DNA of 37,710 nucleotides from Candidatus Giovannonibacteria bacterium RIFCSPHIGHO2_12_FULL_44_22 (lineage in GTDB: Bacteria > Patescibacteriota > Minisyncoccia > UBA11713 > 2-01-FULL-45-33): contig MFHU01000002.1 of NCBI GenBank assembly GCA_001778695.1, forward strand, positions 1-37,710, given 5' to 3'. The notes beneath the pieces are model-generated. The model worked only from the letters and a program-made list of their open reading frames with translations. It had not been told where the DNA came from and searched no databases. Shown piece after piece: positions 25,822 to 34,485 of the stretch (positions are counted from its first letter, which is position 1; every line of letters begins with the position of its first letter). Made by a program: the position numbers and the translations under genes.

Positions 25822-26436
25822 ATGGACCAGAATAACATTATAGAGAGCGCAACAGCTTTTTTGGATGGTTTGGAAAAACAATTGAAGGGAGCGGAAACTG
25901 CACAAGAACAAACATACTCCTCGATTCAGAGCCAAAAAACAGCTCCGACAATCAGTAAGTTTTTGGTGGACAAAATGGAAACTGAATACTGGGCGCTCGA
26001 CAAGAAAATCAGAGATTTACGGGTAAAGACCGAAGCCATTGTTACTGCTATTATTCAAGCTATGGACGGCAACGGTTCCGTTGATTCGCTCATAGAGCTT
26101 TTACCTCAAGAGTTTTTTACAATAAAGGGTAATGCCCATGTCTCGAAAAGAAAAGCGGCTGTGGAGGAATTTCGACGGAAACTGCTCTCCGGCAGGCCAC
26201 TTGCGGAGCTTTCTTTGGAAGAACGACAGGCATATGAACATCCTCCAAAGGCGCCAACGCGCTTTTTAGGCAGGGGAGGCACGAATCATTTCCATGATGT
26301 TGCGGACAGCTTTAACGCCGCGGCCATGTTTTTCAGCCGCACAGTCCAGAGCCATGGCGGAAAAATTCGCGGAGGAAGCTCGGCCGGCGAAGGGGTTTAT
26401 ATCGGCCGGGGCGGAAAAAGAATCCGTAAGTTCTAG
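25822..26436 (+). CDS. Hypothetical protein, about 204 aa, Gly/Arg-rich C-terminus
   Basis: SD TGGAGG before ATG 25822; own promoter and terminator. Confidence 0.65.
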   Translation: MDQNNIIESATAFLDGLEKQLKGAETAQEQTYSSIQSQKTAPTISKFLVDKMETEYWALDKKIRDLRVKTEAIVTAIIQAMDGNGSVDSLIELLPQEFFTIKGNAHVSKRKAAVEEFRRKLLSGRPLAELSLEERQAYEHPPKAPTRFLGRGGTNHFHDVADSFNAAAMFFSRTVQSHGGKIRGGSSAGEGVYIGRGGKRIRKF

Positions 26437-26437
26437 T

Positions 26438-26467
26438 AGCGGCGCTTGCAGGAGCGTCGCTTTTTTT
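26438..26467 (+). terminator. Intrinsic terminator
   Basis: GCGgCGCTtgcaggAGCGtCGC followed by a T run. Confidence 0.8.
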
Positions 26468-26495
26468 GTGTAAATGTTTTTGTTATAATAAATTT

Positions 26496-27692
26496 ATGCT
26501 TTCGTGGATTTTTGGCAAGGAAAGAAGGAAAACGCATATTTTGGCGATTGACTTGGGGACGGCCTCTATTTCGGCGGTTGTGGCTGTTCGGTATGAAAAA
26601 AATCCGCCGGCTGGCGGACCTAAATCCATTACGGGCCCTTGTGAAATTCTGAAGGTTTTGAGATACCCCATTGATTTATTTGGTTATCAAATAAGCGGCG
26701 AGGAGCAAAAACTCCCTTTTATTTTAAAAGACGGATTTTTAAAAATATTCAAAGATGCTTATGACGTCTCGCATCATATAGATGTTGTTTTAATCGCGCT
26801 TTCCGGCCCGTTTTTTTTGGACAAGAAAGCGCAAAAAAAAATTGAAAGAACCAACCCTGATAAAATTATTTCCGAAAGCGAAGTTGATGCTATGATGAAA
26901 TCTTTAAAAAAAAGCGCCGCGGCCAAAAATCTTTTTGTTGTGGGACATGAAGTCTTGGGCGTCAAAATTAACGGCTATAATATTGAAAACGCGGCTGGCT
27001 ACAAAGGGCGCACGCTGGAAGCAGAAATTATTTTTACTTTAATAAGCGGAACTTTAAAAGATTATATTGAAAATGCCAAAGAAAAATTTTTTCCGAAAGC
27101 GATCGCGCGCTATTATTCGGATTCCCAAGCGCTTTGGCGTTTGCTTAAGGCGACGGAAAATTTTTCGGATCCGGCCTTGGTTATAGATATCGGCGGGGAG
27201 ATTACTGGTATTTTTTGGGCTGACAAAAATAATATTGAACACGCTGGAGCGGCGGCTTTCGGCATCCGCACTTTGGCCAGAAGAATTTCCGCGTCTTTAA
27301 AAATAGACCAAAAGGACGTGGAGGCGATTCTTAGAAAATATACCTTAGGAACTTTGGATGAAACTTTGATAATGAAATTGGAGCGAGTGCTTTCTCCGGC
27401 GCTTTCCGATTGGTGGACTAGCTTGAAGGGCGTTCTTAAAAATACTTTTACGCCTGCTTCGGCCGGAGTTATTCCCAAAAAAATCATAATTTCCGGTGGC
27501 GGGGCGGATTTCACTTTATTTTCCGGTTTTTTGAAAGACAGTTTTAAGAAAGATTTCGGCGTTGACATAGAACCACAAATTCTGCGCACCGAAGCTTTTA
27601 AAGATATGCTTTATCCGTTTGGCCTGCTTGCCGGCGGAGGAGATATTATTTTATCGGCCCTTATTCTGTTCGCGGATGCAAAAAAAATCTAA
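26496..27692 (+). CDS. FtsA/PilM-like actin-fold ATPase
   Basis: ILAIDLGTASISAVVAV (phosphate 1), ALVIDIGGEITGIF, KKIIISGGGADFTLFSGFL. Confidence 0.7.
   Translation: MLSWIFGKERRKTHILAIDLGTASISAVVAVRYEKNPPAGGPKSITGPCEILKVLRYPIDLFGYQISGEEQKLPFILKDGFLKIFKDAYDVSHHIDVVLIALSGPFFLDKKAQKKIERTNPDKIISESEVDAMMKSLKKSAAAKNLFVVGHEVLGVKINGYNIENAAGYKGRTLEAEIIFTLISGTLKDYIENAKEKFFPKAIARYYSDSQALWRLLKATENFSDPALVIDIGGEITGIFWADKNNIEHAGAAAFGIRTLARRISASLKIDQKDVEAILRKYTLGTLDETLIMKLERVLSPALSDWWTSLKGVLKNTFTPASAGVIPKKIIISGGGADFTLFSGFLKDSFKKDFGVDIEPQILRTEAFKDMLYPFGLLAGGGDIILSALILFADAKKI
26603..26618. repeat. GC-rich inverted repeat TCCGCC-ggct-GGCGGA in the FtsA/PilM-like gene
   Basis: 6-bp arms; encodes the NPPAGGP extra segment. 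Confidence 0.7.
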
Positions 27693-28971
27693 AGAAAGTT
27701 TTATAGACATAGTTCCATCGAGCGGCAAGCGCGTTATTTCAGACGTTGTTATGGCGCCAAAAAAAGAAATAACCTCCCAGCTTTTTAAAACGCCGCCACC
27801 CACTATTAAATTTTCCAAACAGGGCGGGCGCCGGGGGAAAAAGGGCCGGAGGGCTTTTATTATCTTGGCGGTTTTAATTATTTTTGCCTTAGGCAGTATA
27901 TTTTTTGCTAAAATGGAAGTGACACTGACTCCTAAAACCGCTTCTTGGAAGATAGAAAAAACTTTGATTTTAAAAAGATCCCAGGATCCGATTTTTTCTG
28001 TGTTTAGGACTCTCGCTCTGCCGGATACCAGAAGCGGTTCGTTTGTAGCTACGGAAAGAAGAACCGAGGATGCCAAAGCCGGAGGAATTGTGGTTATTTT
28101 TAATAAGTCAAAAGACGCGCAGGTTTTAATCGCTTCCACGCGTCTGGAGGCTCCCAACGGAAATATTTACCGGATTCCAAAAACAATAGTTGTGCCAGGA
28201 GCAAAATCGCAAAGCGGACAATCGGTTCCAGGATCTTTGGAAGTTGCCGTGACCGCAGACAAAGCTGGGGCAAATTATAATCTAGGGCTTACGGATTTCA
28301 CTTTGCCCGGATTAAAAGGCGGTTCGAAGTACGAATTAATTTTTGGCAGATCCAAAATAGAGATAAGCGGCGGTTCTGAAGGGGCGCGAATCGTTATTGG
28401 CAAAAGCGACCGGGATTCGGCGCTAGCTAGTTTAATAGAAAAAGCTAAAAAAGAAGCAATTTCTTTAATTTTGAAAAAAATTCCCCAAGAAGAATTTTTA
28501 CTTCCGGCATCAGTTGAGTACGCAGCGTTAAAAGAAGAAAGCATTCCGGCAGTAGGCGTTGCGGCAGATAATTTTACTTTTAATATGGAAGGCGAAATCA
28601 GAGCCGCGACAATGTCCAGAAGCGAATTAGAGACGGCTTTGCTGAAAGATAACGCTTTACTTTCTAGTTTCGACGGCGCGCCTCTTCGTATAAAAAATTT
28701 GGACAAATTAAACATCAAGCTGATAAATTATAAATTTGACGTTTCCAGCTTTACTATTCAAATTTCTGGTACAGCCGAGGTTGAAGCGGTGCTGGACCAA
28801 GCTGCCATTAAAAATAAAATAATAGAAAAAGGGATTGTTGGCGCGAGTGCGGTTTTAAGCGAATACGCCTATATTTCGCGGGCGGAAATAAGCTTCAAAC
28901 CTTTCTGGACAGGCCTATTTTACAAAAAACCTCCTAAAGACCCCAACCGTATTGACATTATTCTTCGGTAG
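27676..28971 (+). CDS. Membrane-anchored protein with beta-rich ectodomain, weak baseplate-J-like resemblance
   Basis: Basic region plus a single TM (AFIILAVLIIFALGSIFF), then AGGIVVIFNKSKDAQVLIASTRLEAPNGNIYRIPKTIVVPG; adjacent to the FtsA/PilM-like gene. Confidence 0.55.
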   Translation: MQKKSKESFIDIVPSSGKRVISDVVMAPKKEITSQLFKTPPPTIKFSKQGGRRGKKGRRAFIILAVLIIFALGSIFFAKMEVTLTPKTASWKIEKTLILKRSQDPIFSVFRTLALPDTRSGSFVATERRTEDAKAGGIVVIFNKSKDAQVLIASTRLEAPNGNIYRIPKTIVVPGAKSQSGQSVPGSLEVAVTADKAGANYNLGLTDFTLPGLKGGSKYELIFGRSKIEISGGSEGARIVIGKSDRDSALASLIEKAKKEAISLILKKIPQEEFLLPASVEYAALKEESIPAVGVAADNFTFNMEGEIRAATMSRSELETALLKDNALLSSFDGAPLRIKNLDKLNIKLINYKFDVSSFTIQISGTAEVEAVLDQAAIKNKIIEKGIVGASAVLSEYAYISRAEISFKPFWTGLFYKKPPKDPNRIDIILR

Positions 28972-29001
28972 CGCAAATTTTTGGAAAAAAGAAAACCTGA
29001 T

Positions 29002-29026
29002 CATTTAGACGTCCGACATCTAAATG
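29002..29026. repeat. 25-bp odd-centred palindrome CATTTAGAcGTCCGACaTCTAAATG upstream of vapBC
   Basis: 8-bp outer arms plus GTC/GAC inner arms; one mismatched pair. Confidence 0.8.
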
Positions 29027-29039
29027 GGTAGCAAAATTA

Positions 29040-29069
29040 TTGACAACTTTTTGGGCTTCGTGCTATTTT
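29040..29069 (+). promoter_or_regulatory. Promoter of the TA operon
   Basis: TTGACA (29040-29045), 18 nt, TATTTT (29064-29069), ATG 6 nt further. Confidence 0.6.
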
Positions 29070-29075
29070 AAATGT

Positions 29076-29252
29076 ATGGCTATAATAACCAAGAATATAG
29101 AGAAATATAAATTAGAAATAGCGCCAAAGCTTAAAGATTTTGCAAACAGGAAGAAATTCGTGGATGCGGCGTTTGGCATTTTAAAGAAAGGATTTGGCAA
29201 AAAACTTTCGGTTTTTTATGTATCTAAGATGAGGAAATCGTGGAGGTCTTAA
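29076..29252 (+). CDS. Putative VapB-type antitoxin, 58 aa
   Basis: Small Lys-rich ORF overlapping the PIN-domain gene by 13 nt. Confidence 0.6.
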   Translation: MAIITKNIEKYKLEIAPKLKDFANRKKFVDAAFGILKKGFGKKLSVFYVSKMRKSWRS

Positions 29253-29629
29253 AAAGGTATTGCGTTGATTCCGATATTCTTATTGATTATTTGCGCGGTT
29301 TTGAGCCAGCGAGAAGTTTTTTATTAAAAAGCGGCGAAGAAGCCCTGCTTAACGTTAGCGTAGTAAGTATTGCCGAAATTTATGCTGGTAAGGAAACCGC
29401 AAGCGCAATAAAAAGATTGCTTATTGATCAGTTTTTAAGTAATTTTTATGTTATTGGCGTTGACGCTCAAATTGCTAAAGTTGCTGGCATAATACGGAGA
29501 GATTACAATAAGCCTTTTGCGGATGCCATTATAGCCGCTACCGCTCTGGCTTATGATTTAAAGCTAGTAACCAAAAATGTGAGGCATTTTAAAGAAATTA
29601 AAGGTTTAAATATATTAAGCCCTTATTGA
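29240..29629 (+). CDS. PIN-domain (VapC-like) ribonuclease toxin
   Basis: CVDSDILIDYLRG, SVVSIAEIYAG, FADAIIAATALAYDLKLVTKNVRHFKEIKGLNI; GTG start. Confidence 0.88.
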   Translation: MEVLKRYCVDSDILIDYLRGFEPARSFLLKSGEEALLNVSVVSIAEIYAGKETASAIKRLLIDQFLSNFYVIGVDAQIAKVAGIIRRDYNKPFADAIIAATALAYDLKLVTKNVRHFKEIKGLNILSPY

Positions 29630-29642
29630 GCCATGAAAGTTA

Positions 29643-29671
29643 TTGACATTGTTTTTAAGTAGCGCTAATAT
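29643..29671 (+). promoter_or_regulatory. Promoter of the infA-ribosomal protein operon
   Basis: TTGACA (29643-29648), 17 nt, TAATAT (29666-29671). Confidence 0.75.
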
Positions 29672-29700
29672 AGGGGAACATTCCTAAGGGGTGATTTTTA

Positions 29701-29922
29701 ATGCTAGCTTCGTCAAAAGACACAGAGATTAAAGAAGGGCAAGTAATCGAGGCGTTGCCTTCGGCAACTTTCCGTATTTTGCTCACGGATGGTCGCGAGG
29801 TTTCGGGCTATCTTTCCGGTAAGATGCGCGTTCATTATATAAAAGTGCTGGTTGGCGATAAGGTGATGGTTGAATTCAGCCCCTATGACGACGCCCGCGG
29901 GCGAATTATTAAAAGATTATAA
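29701..29922 (+). CDS. infA: Translation initiation factor IF-1
   Basis: [51 protein letters not shown]. Confidence 0.93.
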   Translation: MLASSKDTEIKEGQVIEALPSATFRILLTDGREVSGYLSGKMRVHYIKVLVGDKVMVEFSPYDDARGRIIKRL

Positions 29923-29923
29923 T

Positions 29924-30037
29924 ATGAGAGTAAGAGCTTCCGTAAAACCAAGATGCGCAAGTTGCAAAGTCATCCGCCGGGGTGGCCGTGTCTTTATTAC
30001 CTGCAAAAATCCGAAGCATAAACAGAGGCAAGGCTAA
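29924..30037 (+). CDS. rpmJ: Ribosomal protein bL36 (37 aa, not in the ORF track)
   Basis: Translated by hand: [37 protein letters not shown]. Confidence 0.95.
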   Translation: MRVRASVKPRCASCKVIRRGGRVFITCKNPKHKQRQG

Positions 30038-30046
30038 ATTTATTTT

Positions 30047-30433
30047 ATGGTAAGAATCGCAGGGGTAAACATACCCGACAATAAAAAAATTCCAATATCC
30101 TTGACCTATATTTACGGCATCGGGCATCCTTTGGCCGGGAGAATTTTAACCTCCGCCAAAGTTGGTAAAGATAAGCGGGCCAAAGATTTAACTCCGCAGG
30201 AAGTTGGAAAGCTCCGCGATATTATTGAAAAAAGTTATAAAGTAGAGGGGGAGTTGAGGCGCGAGATCACTTTAAACATTAAAAGATTAAAGGATATAAA
30301 ATCCTACCGCGGGACGCGCCACATGCGGGGCTTGCCGTCCAGGGGCCAGAGGACCAAAACCAATTCCAGAACGCGCCGAGGCAATGTCAGAAAGACTATG
30401 ATGTCGGGCAAGCGTAAAATGGAGAAAAAATAA
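30047..30433 (+). CDS. rpsM: Ribosomal protein uS13
   Basis: [47 protein letters not shown]. Confidence 0.97.
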   Translation: MVRIAGVNIPDNKKIPISLTYIYGIGHPLAGRILTSAKVGKDKRAKDLTPQEVGKLRDIIEKSYKVEGELRREITLNIKRLKDIKSYRGTRHMRGLPSRGQRTKTNSRTRRGNVRKTMMSGKRKMEKK

Positions 30434-30435
30434 TT

Positions 30436-30870
30436 ATGGGTAAAAAAAGAATTATTCAAAAAGTTGATTTAACCACCGATGAAGGCCGAGCCTCCGCGGT
30501 TAAATCCACGCAGTCAAAAAAGAAATTTTCCGACGGCGTGGCTCATATCCTTTCAACTTACAATAATACGATTATTTCCATAACTAACCAAAATGGCGAT
30601 GTCATTTTATCTTCCAGCTCCGGAGCTCTGGGGTTTTCCGGCGCCAAAAAGGGGACTCCCTACGCTTCCACAAAAGTCGCCGAATTTTTGGGAGAAAAAG
30701 CCAAAGCTGTCGGTATTAAAAATTTAGGCATATTGGTAAAAGGCGTGGGTTCCGGAAGAGACGCGGCTTTGCGCTCTTTTGCCGCCCAGGGTTTTGAAAT
30801 TTACGCTATTCGCGATATTACTCCCGTACCGCATAACGGCCCGCGGGCGCCAAAACCTAGGAGAGTTTAA
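30436..30870 (+). CDS. rpsK: Ribosomal protein uS11
   Basis: AHILSTYNNTIISITNQNGDVI; ITPVPHNGPRAPKPRRV. Confidence 0.97.
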   Translation: MGKKRIIQKVDLTTDEGRASAVKSTQSKKKFSDGVAHILSTYNNTIISITNQNGDVILSSSSGALGFSGAKKGTPYASTKVAEFLGEKAKAVGIKNLGILVKGVGSGRDAALRSFAAQGFEIYAIRDITPVPHNGPRAPKPRRV

Positions 30871-30880
30871 AAATAAAAAC

Positions 30881-31489
30881 ATGAGAACTACAATTACTTG
30901 TAAAATGTGCCGGCGCTTGGGAATGTCCATATGCGGACGCGAAAAATGCGCTTTAAAAAGAAAACCTTATCCGCCGGGAATACACGGCAAAAGCTTCCGC
31001 AGGGGCCTTTCGGAATTCGGCCAGCAACTTAAGGAAAAGCAAAAAGTGAAATTTCTTTATGGTCTGCGCGAGACGCAATTCAGAAATTATATTGATAAAG
31101 CCGTGGCCCAGCGCGCTATTCCTTCCGGAGAAGCGATTATCAGAAATTTGGAAATGCGACTGGACAATATTATTTACCGTTTGGGCTTTGCGCCGACCAG
31201 AGCTGGCGCCAGGCAGATGGTGAACCACGGGCACATTTTGGTAAATGAAAAGCGCGTGAACATTCCTTCCTATAAATTGAAAATGGGAGACGCGGTGGTT
31301 ATCCGGCCGGGAAGTTTGCAAAAAGGTGTTTTTATGAATTTGGCCATGACCATCAAAAAATACGCGCCACCTGAATGGCTGGAATTGGATAAAACAAGTT
31401 ATGCCGGCAAAGTGATCGCTTACCCATCCACAGATGCTTTAATCAGGTCTTACAATTTAAGTTCAATCGTCGAATATTATTCGCGTTAA
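30881..31489 (+). CDS. rpsD: Ribosomal protein uS4
   Basis: CKMCRRLGM...GREKCALKRKPYPPGIHG; NLEMRLDNIIYRLGFAPTRAGARQMVNHGHI. Start moved to 30881. Confidence 0.97.
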   Translation: MRTTITCKMCRRLGMSICGREKCALKRKPYPPGIHGKSFRRGLSEFGQQLKEKQKVKFLYGLRETQFRNYIDKAVAQRAIPSGEAIIRNLEMRLDNIIYRLGFAPTRAGARQMVNHGHILVNEKRVNIPSYKLKMGDAVVIRPGSLQKGVFMNLAMTIKKYAPPEWLELDKTSYAGKVIAYPSTDALIRSYNLSSIVEYYSR

Positions 31490-31518
31490 TCGTTATTAAC
31501 AATAATTAAATAATTTTT

Positions 31519-32442
31519 ATGGACCACAATATAGTTTTACCGGCGCACACCAGAATCGTTTCTGAGGAAAATAACAAGGGGACTTACGAAATAGACGGCC
31601 TTTACCCGGGTTATGGGCACACTTTGGGCAACGCCCTCCGCCGCATTATGCTTTCTTCTTTGCCAGGAGCGGCCGTTACCAAAATAAAAATTGAAGGGGC
31701 TAGCCACGAGTTCGCTACTTTGCCGGGCGTTTTGGAGGACGTAGTTATGATTTTGCTGAATATCAAACAGCTTCGTTTTAAGCTCCACGGTTCGGGGCCG
31801 GAAACAGCGACGGTGGAAGTTAAGGGAATCAGAGAAGTAAAAGGCAAAGATATAAAATGCCCTACCCAGCTTGAGGTGATGAGCAAGGATTTGCACATTG
31901 CCACGCTCACCGAAAAAAACGCGCAATTTTCTGCCGAATTTACCGTGGAGAAAGGCATCGGTTTTGTGCCCTCCGAGGAATTGGTAAAAGATAAAGTGGC
32001 CGTGGGGGTGATTATTTTGGACGCCATTTTTACTCCCATCAGGCGCGCGACGTACGAAGTTGAAAACATGCGCGTGGGCGACCGTACCGATTACAACCGC
32101 TTAAGGCTTTTTATTGAAACGGACGGCACTATTTCCACTAGGGACGCTTTAAAAGAAGCTGTATCCATTATGAGGAAACAAATTGCCGAGATGGATATTT
32201 TTGAAAATAAAAACGGCCAAATGAAAACACCGGCAAAAAAAGAAGTTGGCGACGGCGTTTTTTCTGAAATGAAATTATCCGCCAGGACAAAAAACGCGCT
32301 CATGGCTTCCGGTTTGAAATCTCCGCTGGAGATCGCGGAAAAATCGGAAGCGGAATTGAAAGATTTTGACGGCGTGGGGGATAAGGCAGTGTCCGAAATC
32401 AAAAAAGCTCTGGCTAAATTGGGATTATTACTTAAAGAATAA
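31519..32442 (+). CDS. rpoA: RNA polymerase subunit alpha
   Basis: PGYGHTLGNALRRIMLSSLPGAAVT; C-terminal LSARTKNALMASGLKSPLEIAEKSEAELKDFDGVG. Confidence 0.97.
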   Translation: MDHNIVLPAHTRIVSEENNKGTYEIDGLYPGYGHTLGNALRRIMLSSLPGAAVTKIKIEGASHEFATLPGVLEDVVMILLNIKQLRFKLHGSGPETATVEVKGIREVKGKDIKCPTQLEVMSKDLHIATLTEKNAQFSAEFTVEKGIGFVPSEELVKDKVAVGVIILDAIFTPIRRATYEVENMRVGDRTDYNRLRLFIETDGTISTRDALKEAVSIMRKQIAEMDIFENKNGQMKTPAKKEVGDGVFSEMKLSARTKNALMASGLKSPLEIAEKSEAELKDFDGVGDKAVSEIKKALAKLGLLLKE

Positions 32443-32786
32443 TGAAAAAAAACAGGAAATTTCACAGAGAGCGGAATCAGAGACGAGCGTTTTTAAAAAG
32501 CCTGGCGGTTGCTTTGATAATGAAAGGAAAAATAAAAACGACCATGGCGCGCGCCAAAGAATTAAGAAGTGTCGCCGAAAGATTGGTTACTCATGTCAAG
32601 AGGCATCAGGCGCCCTCTGCCGAATATCGGAAGTTGAGGAAGACTTTGCCAAAAGCCGTCGCCCAGAAATTGGTGAAGGACGTTGCGCCGAAATACAAGG
32701 AAAGAAACGGCGGATACACCAGAATTACCAGGCTGCTTCCGAGAAAGGGGGATGCTGCTAAAATGGCTTTTATTGAATTTATATAA
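32442..32786 (+). CDS. rplQ: Ribosomal protein bL17
   Basis: MKKNRKFHRERNQRRAFLKSLAVALIMKGKIKTTMARAKELR; 1-nt overlap with rpoA. Confidence 0.95.
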   Translation: MKKNRKFHRERNQRRAFLKSLAVALIMKGKIKTTMARAKELRSVAERLVTHVKRHQAPSAEYRKLRKTLPKAVAQKLVKDVAPKYKERNGGYTRITRLLPRKGDAAKMAFIEFI

Positions 32787-32790
32787 AATT

Positions 32791-33150
32791 ATGAAAAAAG
32801 AAATAATTATAGACGCCAAAAATAAACGGCTGGGAAGGATCGCGTCGGAGGTTGCCAAAGCACTCCGCGGAAAAACCGAAGCCGATTTTTTGCCCAACCG
32901 GACGGTTTTACCTAAAGTTACCGTAAAAAATGGGGGCTTGGTTGATATTTCTGAAAAAAAATTAAAAGAGAGTGAACACGCGCGCTATTCCGGCTATCCG
33001 AGCGGCAGAAAAGTAACCAGCGCCTGGGAGGTGGCCAAAAAAGACAAGCGCAAAGTTTTTCAACATGCCGTTTTGGGCATGTTGCCGCATAACCGTTTGA
33101 GAAAAATTATGATTAAGAATTTAATAATTTACCATGGCGAAGATAAATAA
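32791..33150 (+). CDS. rplM: Ribosomal protein uL13
   Basis: IIDAKNKRLGRIASEVAKALRGK; HAVLGMLPHNRLRKIMIKNLIIYHGEDK. Confidence 0.95.
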   Translation: MKKEIIIDAKNKRLGRIASEVAKALRGKTEADFLPNRTVLPKVTVKNGGLVDISEKKLKESEHARYSGYPSGRKVTSAWEVAKKDKRKVFQHAVLGMLPHNRLRKIMIKNLIIYHGEDK

Positions 33151-33568
33151 TATAAAATATTTTGAAGCGGTGGGCCGCCGGAAAACTTCTGTGGCGCGGG
33201 TGAGGCTATTTGAGGAGAGTTTGCCTGTCGGAAAGGTAGGAACTTCTTCGCCCCAAATTTCAGTAAACGACAAGCCGCACACGATTTATTTTCCCACCGC
33301 TCCGCTTAAAAAAATCGCGGAAGAAGCTTTGAAAGCCGCGCATATTGAAGGAAATTACAGAGTTTCGGCGAAACTTTCGGGCGGTGGAATTCATTCGCAG
33401 GCCGAAGCGCTCCGGCACGGCATTTCGCGGGTGATTTTGAAAATCAATCCCGAAGAAAGAAAATCATTAAAACAATTGGGCTTTTTAAAGCGCGACCCCA
33501 GAATGAAGGAAAGGCGTAAATTCGGCCTCAAAAAAGCCCGCAAAGCCCCACAATGGGCGAAGAGATAG
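33134..33568 (+). CDS. rpsI: Ribosomal protein uS9
   Basis: YFEAVGRRKTSVARVRLF; AEALRHGISRVIL; RRKFGLKKARKAPQWAKR; 17-nt overlap with rplM. Confidence 0.96.
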   Translation: MAKINNIKYFEAVGRRKTSVARVRLFEESLPVGKVGTSSPQISVNDKPHTIYFPTAPLKKIAEEALKAAHIEGNYRVSAKLSGGGIHSQAEALRHGISRVILKINPEERKSLKQLGFLKRDPRMKERRKFGLKKARKAPQWAKR

Positions 33569-33600
33569 TTGCATATATATATATAATATATAATTAATGT

Positions 33601-34086
33601 ATGCAGATAGCTCCTATCCCAGAAAATGAAAAAGAGAGAATGGAGGCCGTTCATAGAATGGCTATTTTGGACACAAAGCCCGAAGAACGGTTTGATCGTT
33701 TAACTAAAGAAGCAGTAGAAAAACTAAAAGTTCCAATCTCGACGCTTACTATTTTGGACTCCAAAAGAGAATGGTTTAAATCATGTCAAGGCTTAGACCA
33801 AAAGGAGGGTGAGCGAGCCATATCATTTTGCGGGCACGCTTTGTTTGCCGAAGATATTTTTATTGTTGAGGATACTTTAAAAGATCCGCATTTTGCCGAT
33901 AATCCAATGGTTATTAGTTTTCCATTTATTAGATTTTATGCGGGAGTGGCTATTTTTGATTACAAAACAGGGCAACCCGTCGGAGTTTTTTGTGTAAAAG
34001 ATACGAAGCCCAGATTATTTAGCGCGGAAGAAATAAGTATTCTCATTGATATAGCGAATCGCGCGGAAAAAGAACTTAATAAATAA
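33601..34086 (+). CDS. Stand-alone GAF-domain protein
   Basis: NEKERMEAVHRMAILDTKPEERFDRLTKEA...SFCGHALF...IVEDTLKDPHFADNPMV...FYAGVAIFDYKTGQPVGVFCVKDTKPR. Confidence 0.85.
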   Translation: MQIAPIPENEKERMEAVHRMAILDTKPEERFDRLTKEAVEKLKVPISTLTILDSKREWFKSCQGLDQKEGERAISFCGHALFAEDIFIVEDTLKDPHFADNPMVISFPFIRFYAGVAIFDYKTGQPVGVFCVKDTKPRLFSAEEISILIDIANRAEKELNK

Positions 34087-34099
34087 TTTTTATAGAAAT

Positions 34100-34125
34100 A
34101 AAAAAAGCCCCGTCGGATGGCGGGG
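34100..34125 (-). terminator. Intrinsic terminator (minus strand) of the 34132-34365 gene
   Basis: Minus strand GCCCCG-ccatccga-CGGGGC-TTTTTTT. Confidence 0.85.
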
Positions 34126-34131
34126 CAGTGG

Positions 34132-34365
34132 TCAGTTGCGTGACGCATGGATTGAGTTTTGATTTTCAAGCCAGATTACCGTGCATCTAAACTCTTTACC
34201 ATCGGGCTTTTTGATTAAGCCCTTCCAGTAATGTTCTCTATGCTCGGCTGTTTGATTATCACAAGTAAAACTGGCGAGGACCAAATCTCCATCAAGTTTC
34301 TTCTTAACAGGTACATCCATGGTACTTGCGCAAGCGGCGCTACTAAGTAGAGCTTGTTTAGCCAT
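34132..34365 (-). CDS. Small hypothetical protein, 77 aa
   Basis: SD AAAGGAGG before ATG; upstream TTGATT-N17-TTAAAT; terminator downstream. Confidence 0.6.
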   Translation of the reverse strand: MAKQALLSSAACASTMDVPVKKKLDGDLVLASFTCDNQTAEHREHYWKGLIKKPDGKEFRCTVIWLENQNSIHASRN

Positions 34366-34448
34366 AAGGGCCTCCTTTTCGATCTGTTTTTATTTAAGCA
34401 AGAATCTTTGTATAAATCAATAGTTGAAACTTGGGTCTGCGAATTGCG

Positions 34449-34475
34449 TTAGCACTCTTGACTGGAGAGTGCTAA
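34449..34475. promoter_or_regulatory. Perfect CIRCE element TTAGCACTC-N9-GAGTGCTAA
   Basis: Matches the known HrcA operator exactly, immediately upstream of hrcA. Confidence 0.97.
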
Positions 34476-34485
34476 TTTTGCTATT

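Noticed and set aside
33134-33150. 17-nt rplM/rpsI overlap as a frameshift signal
   Set aside because: Both proteins are complete with normal termini; ordinary translational coupling is sufficient.
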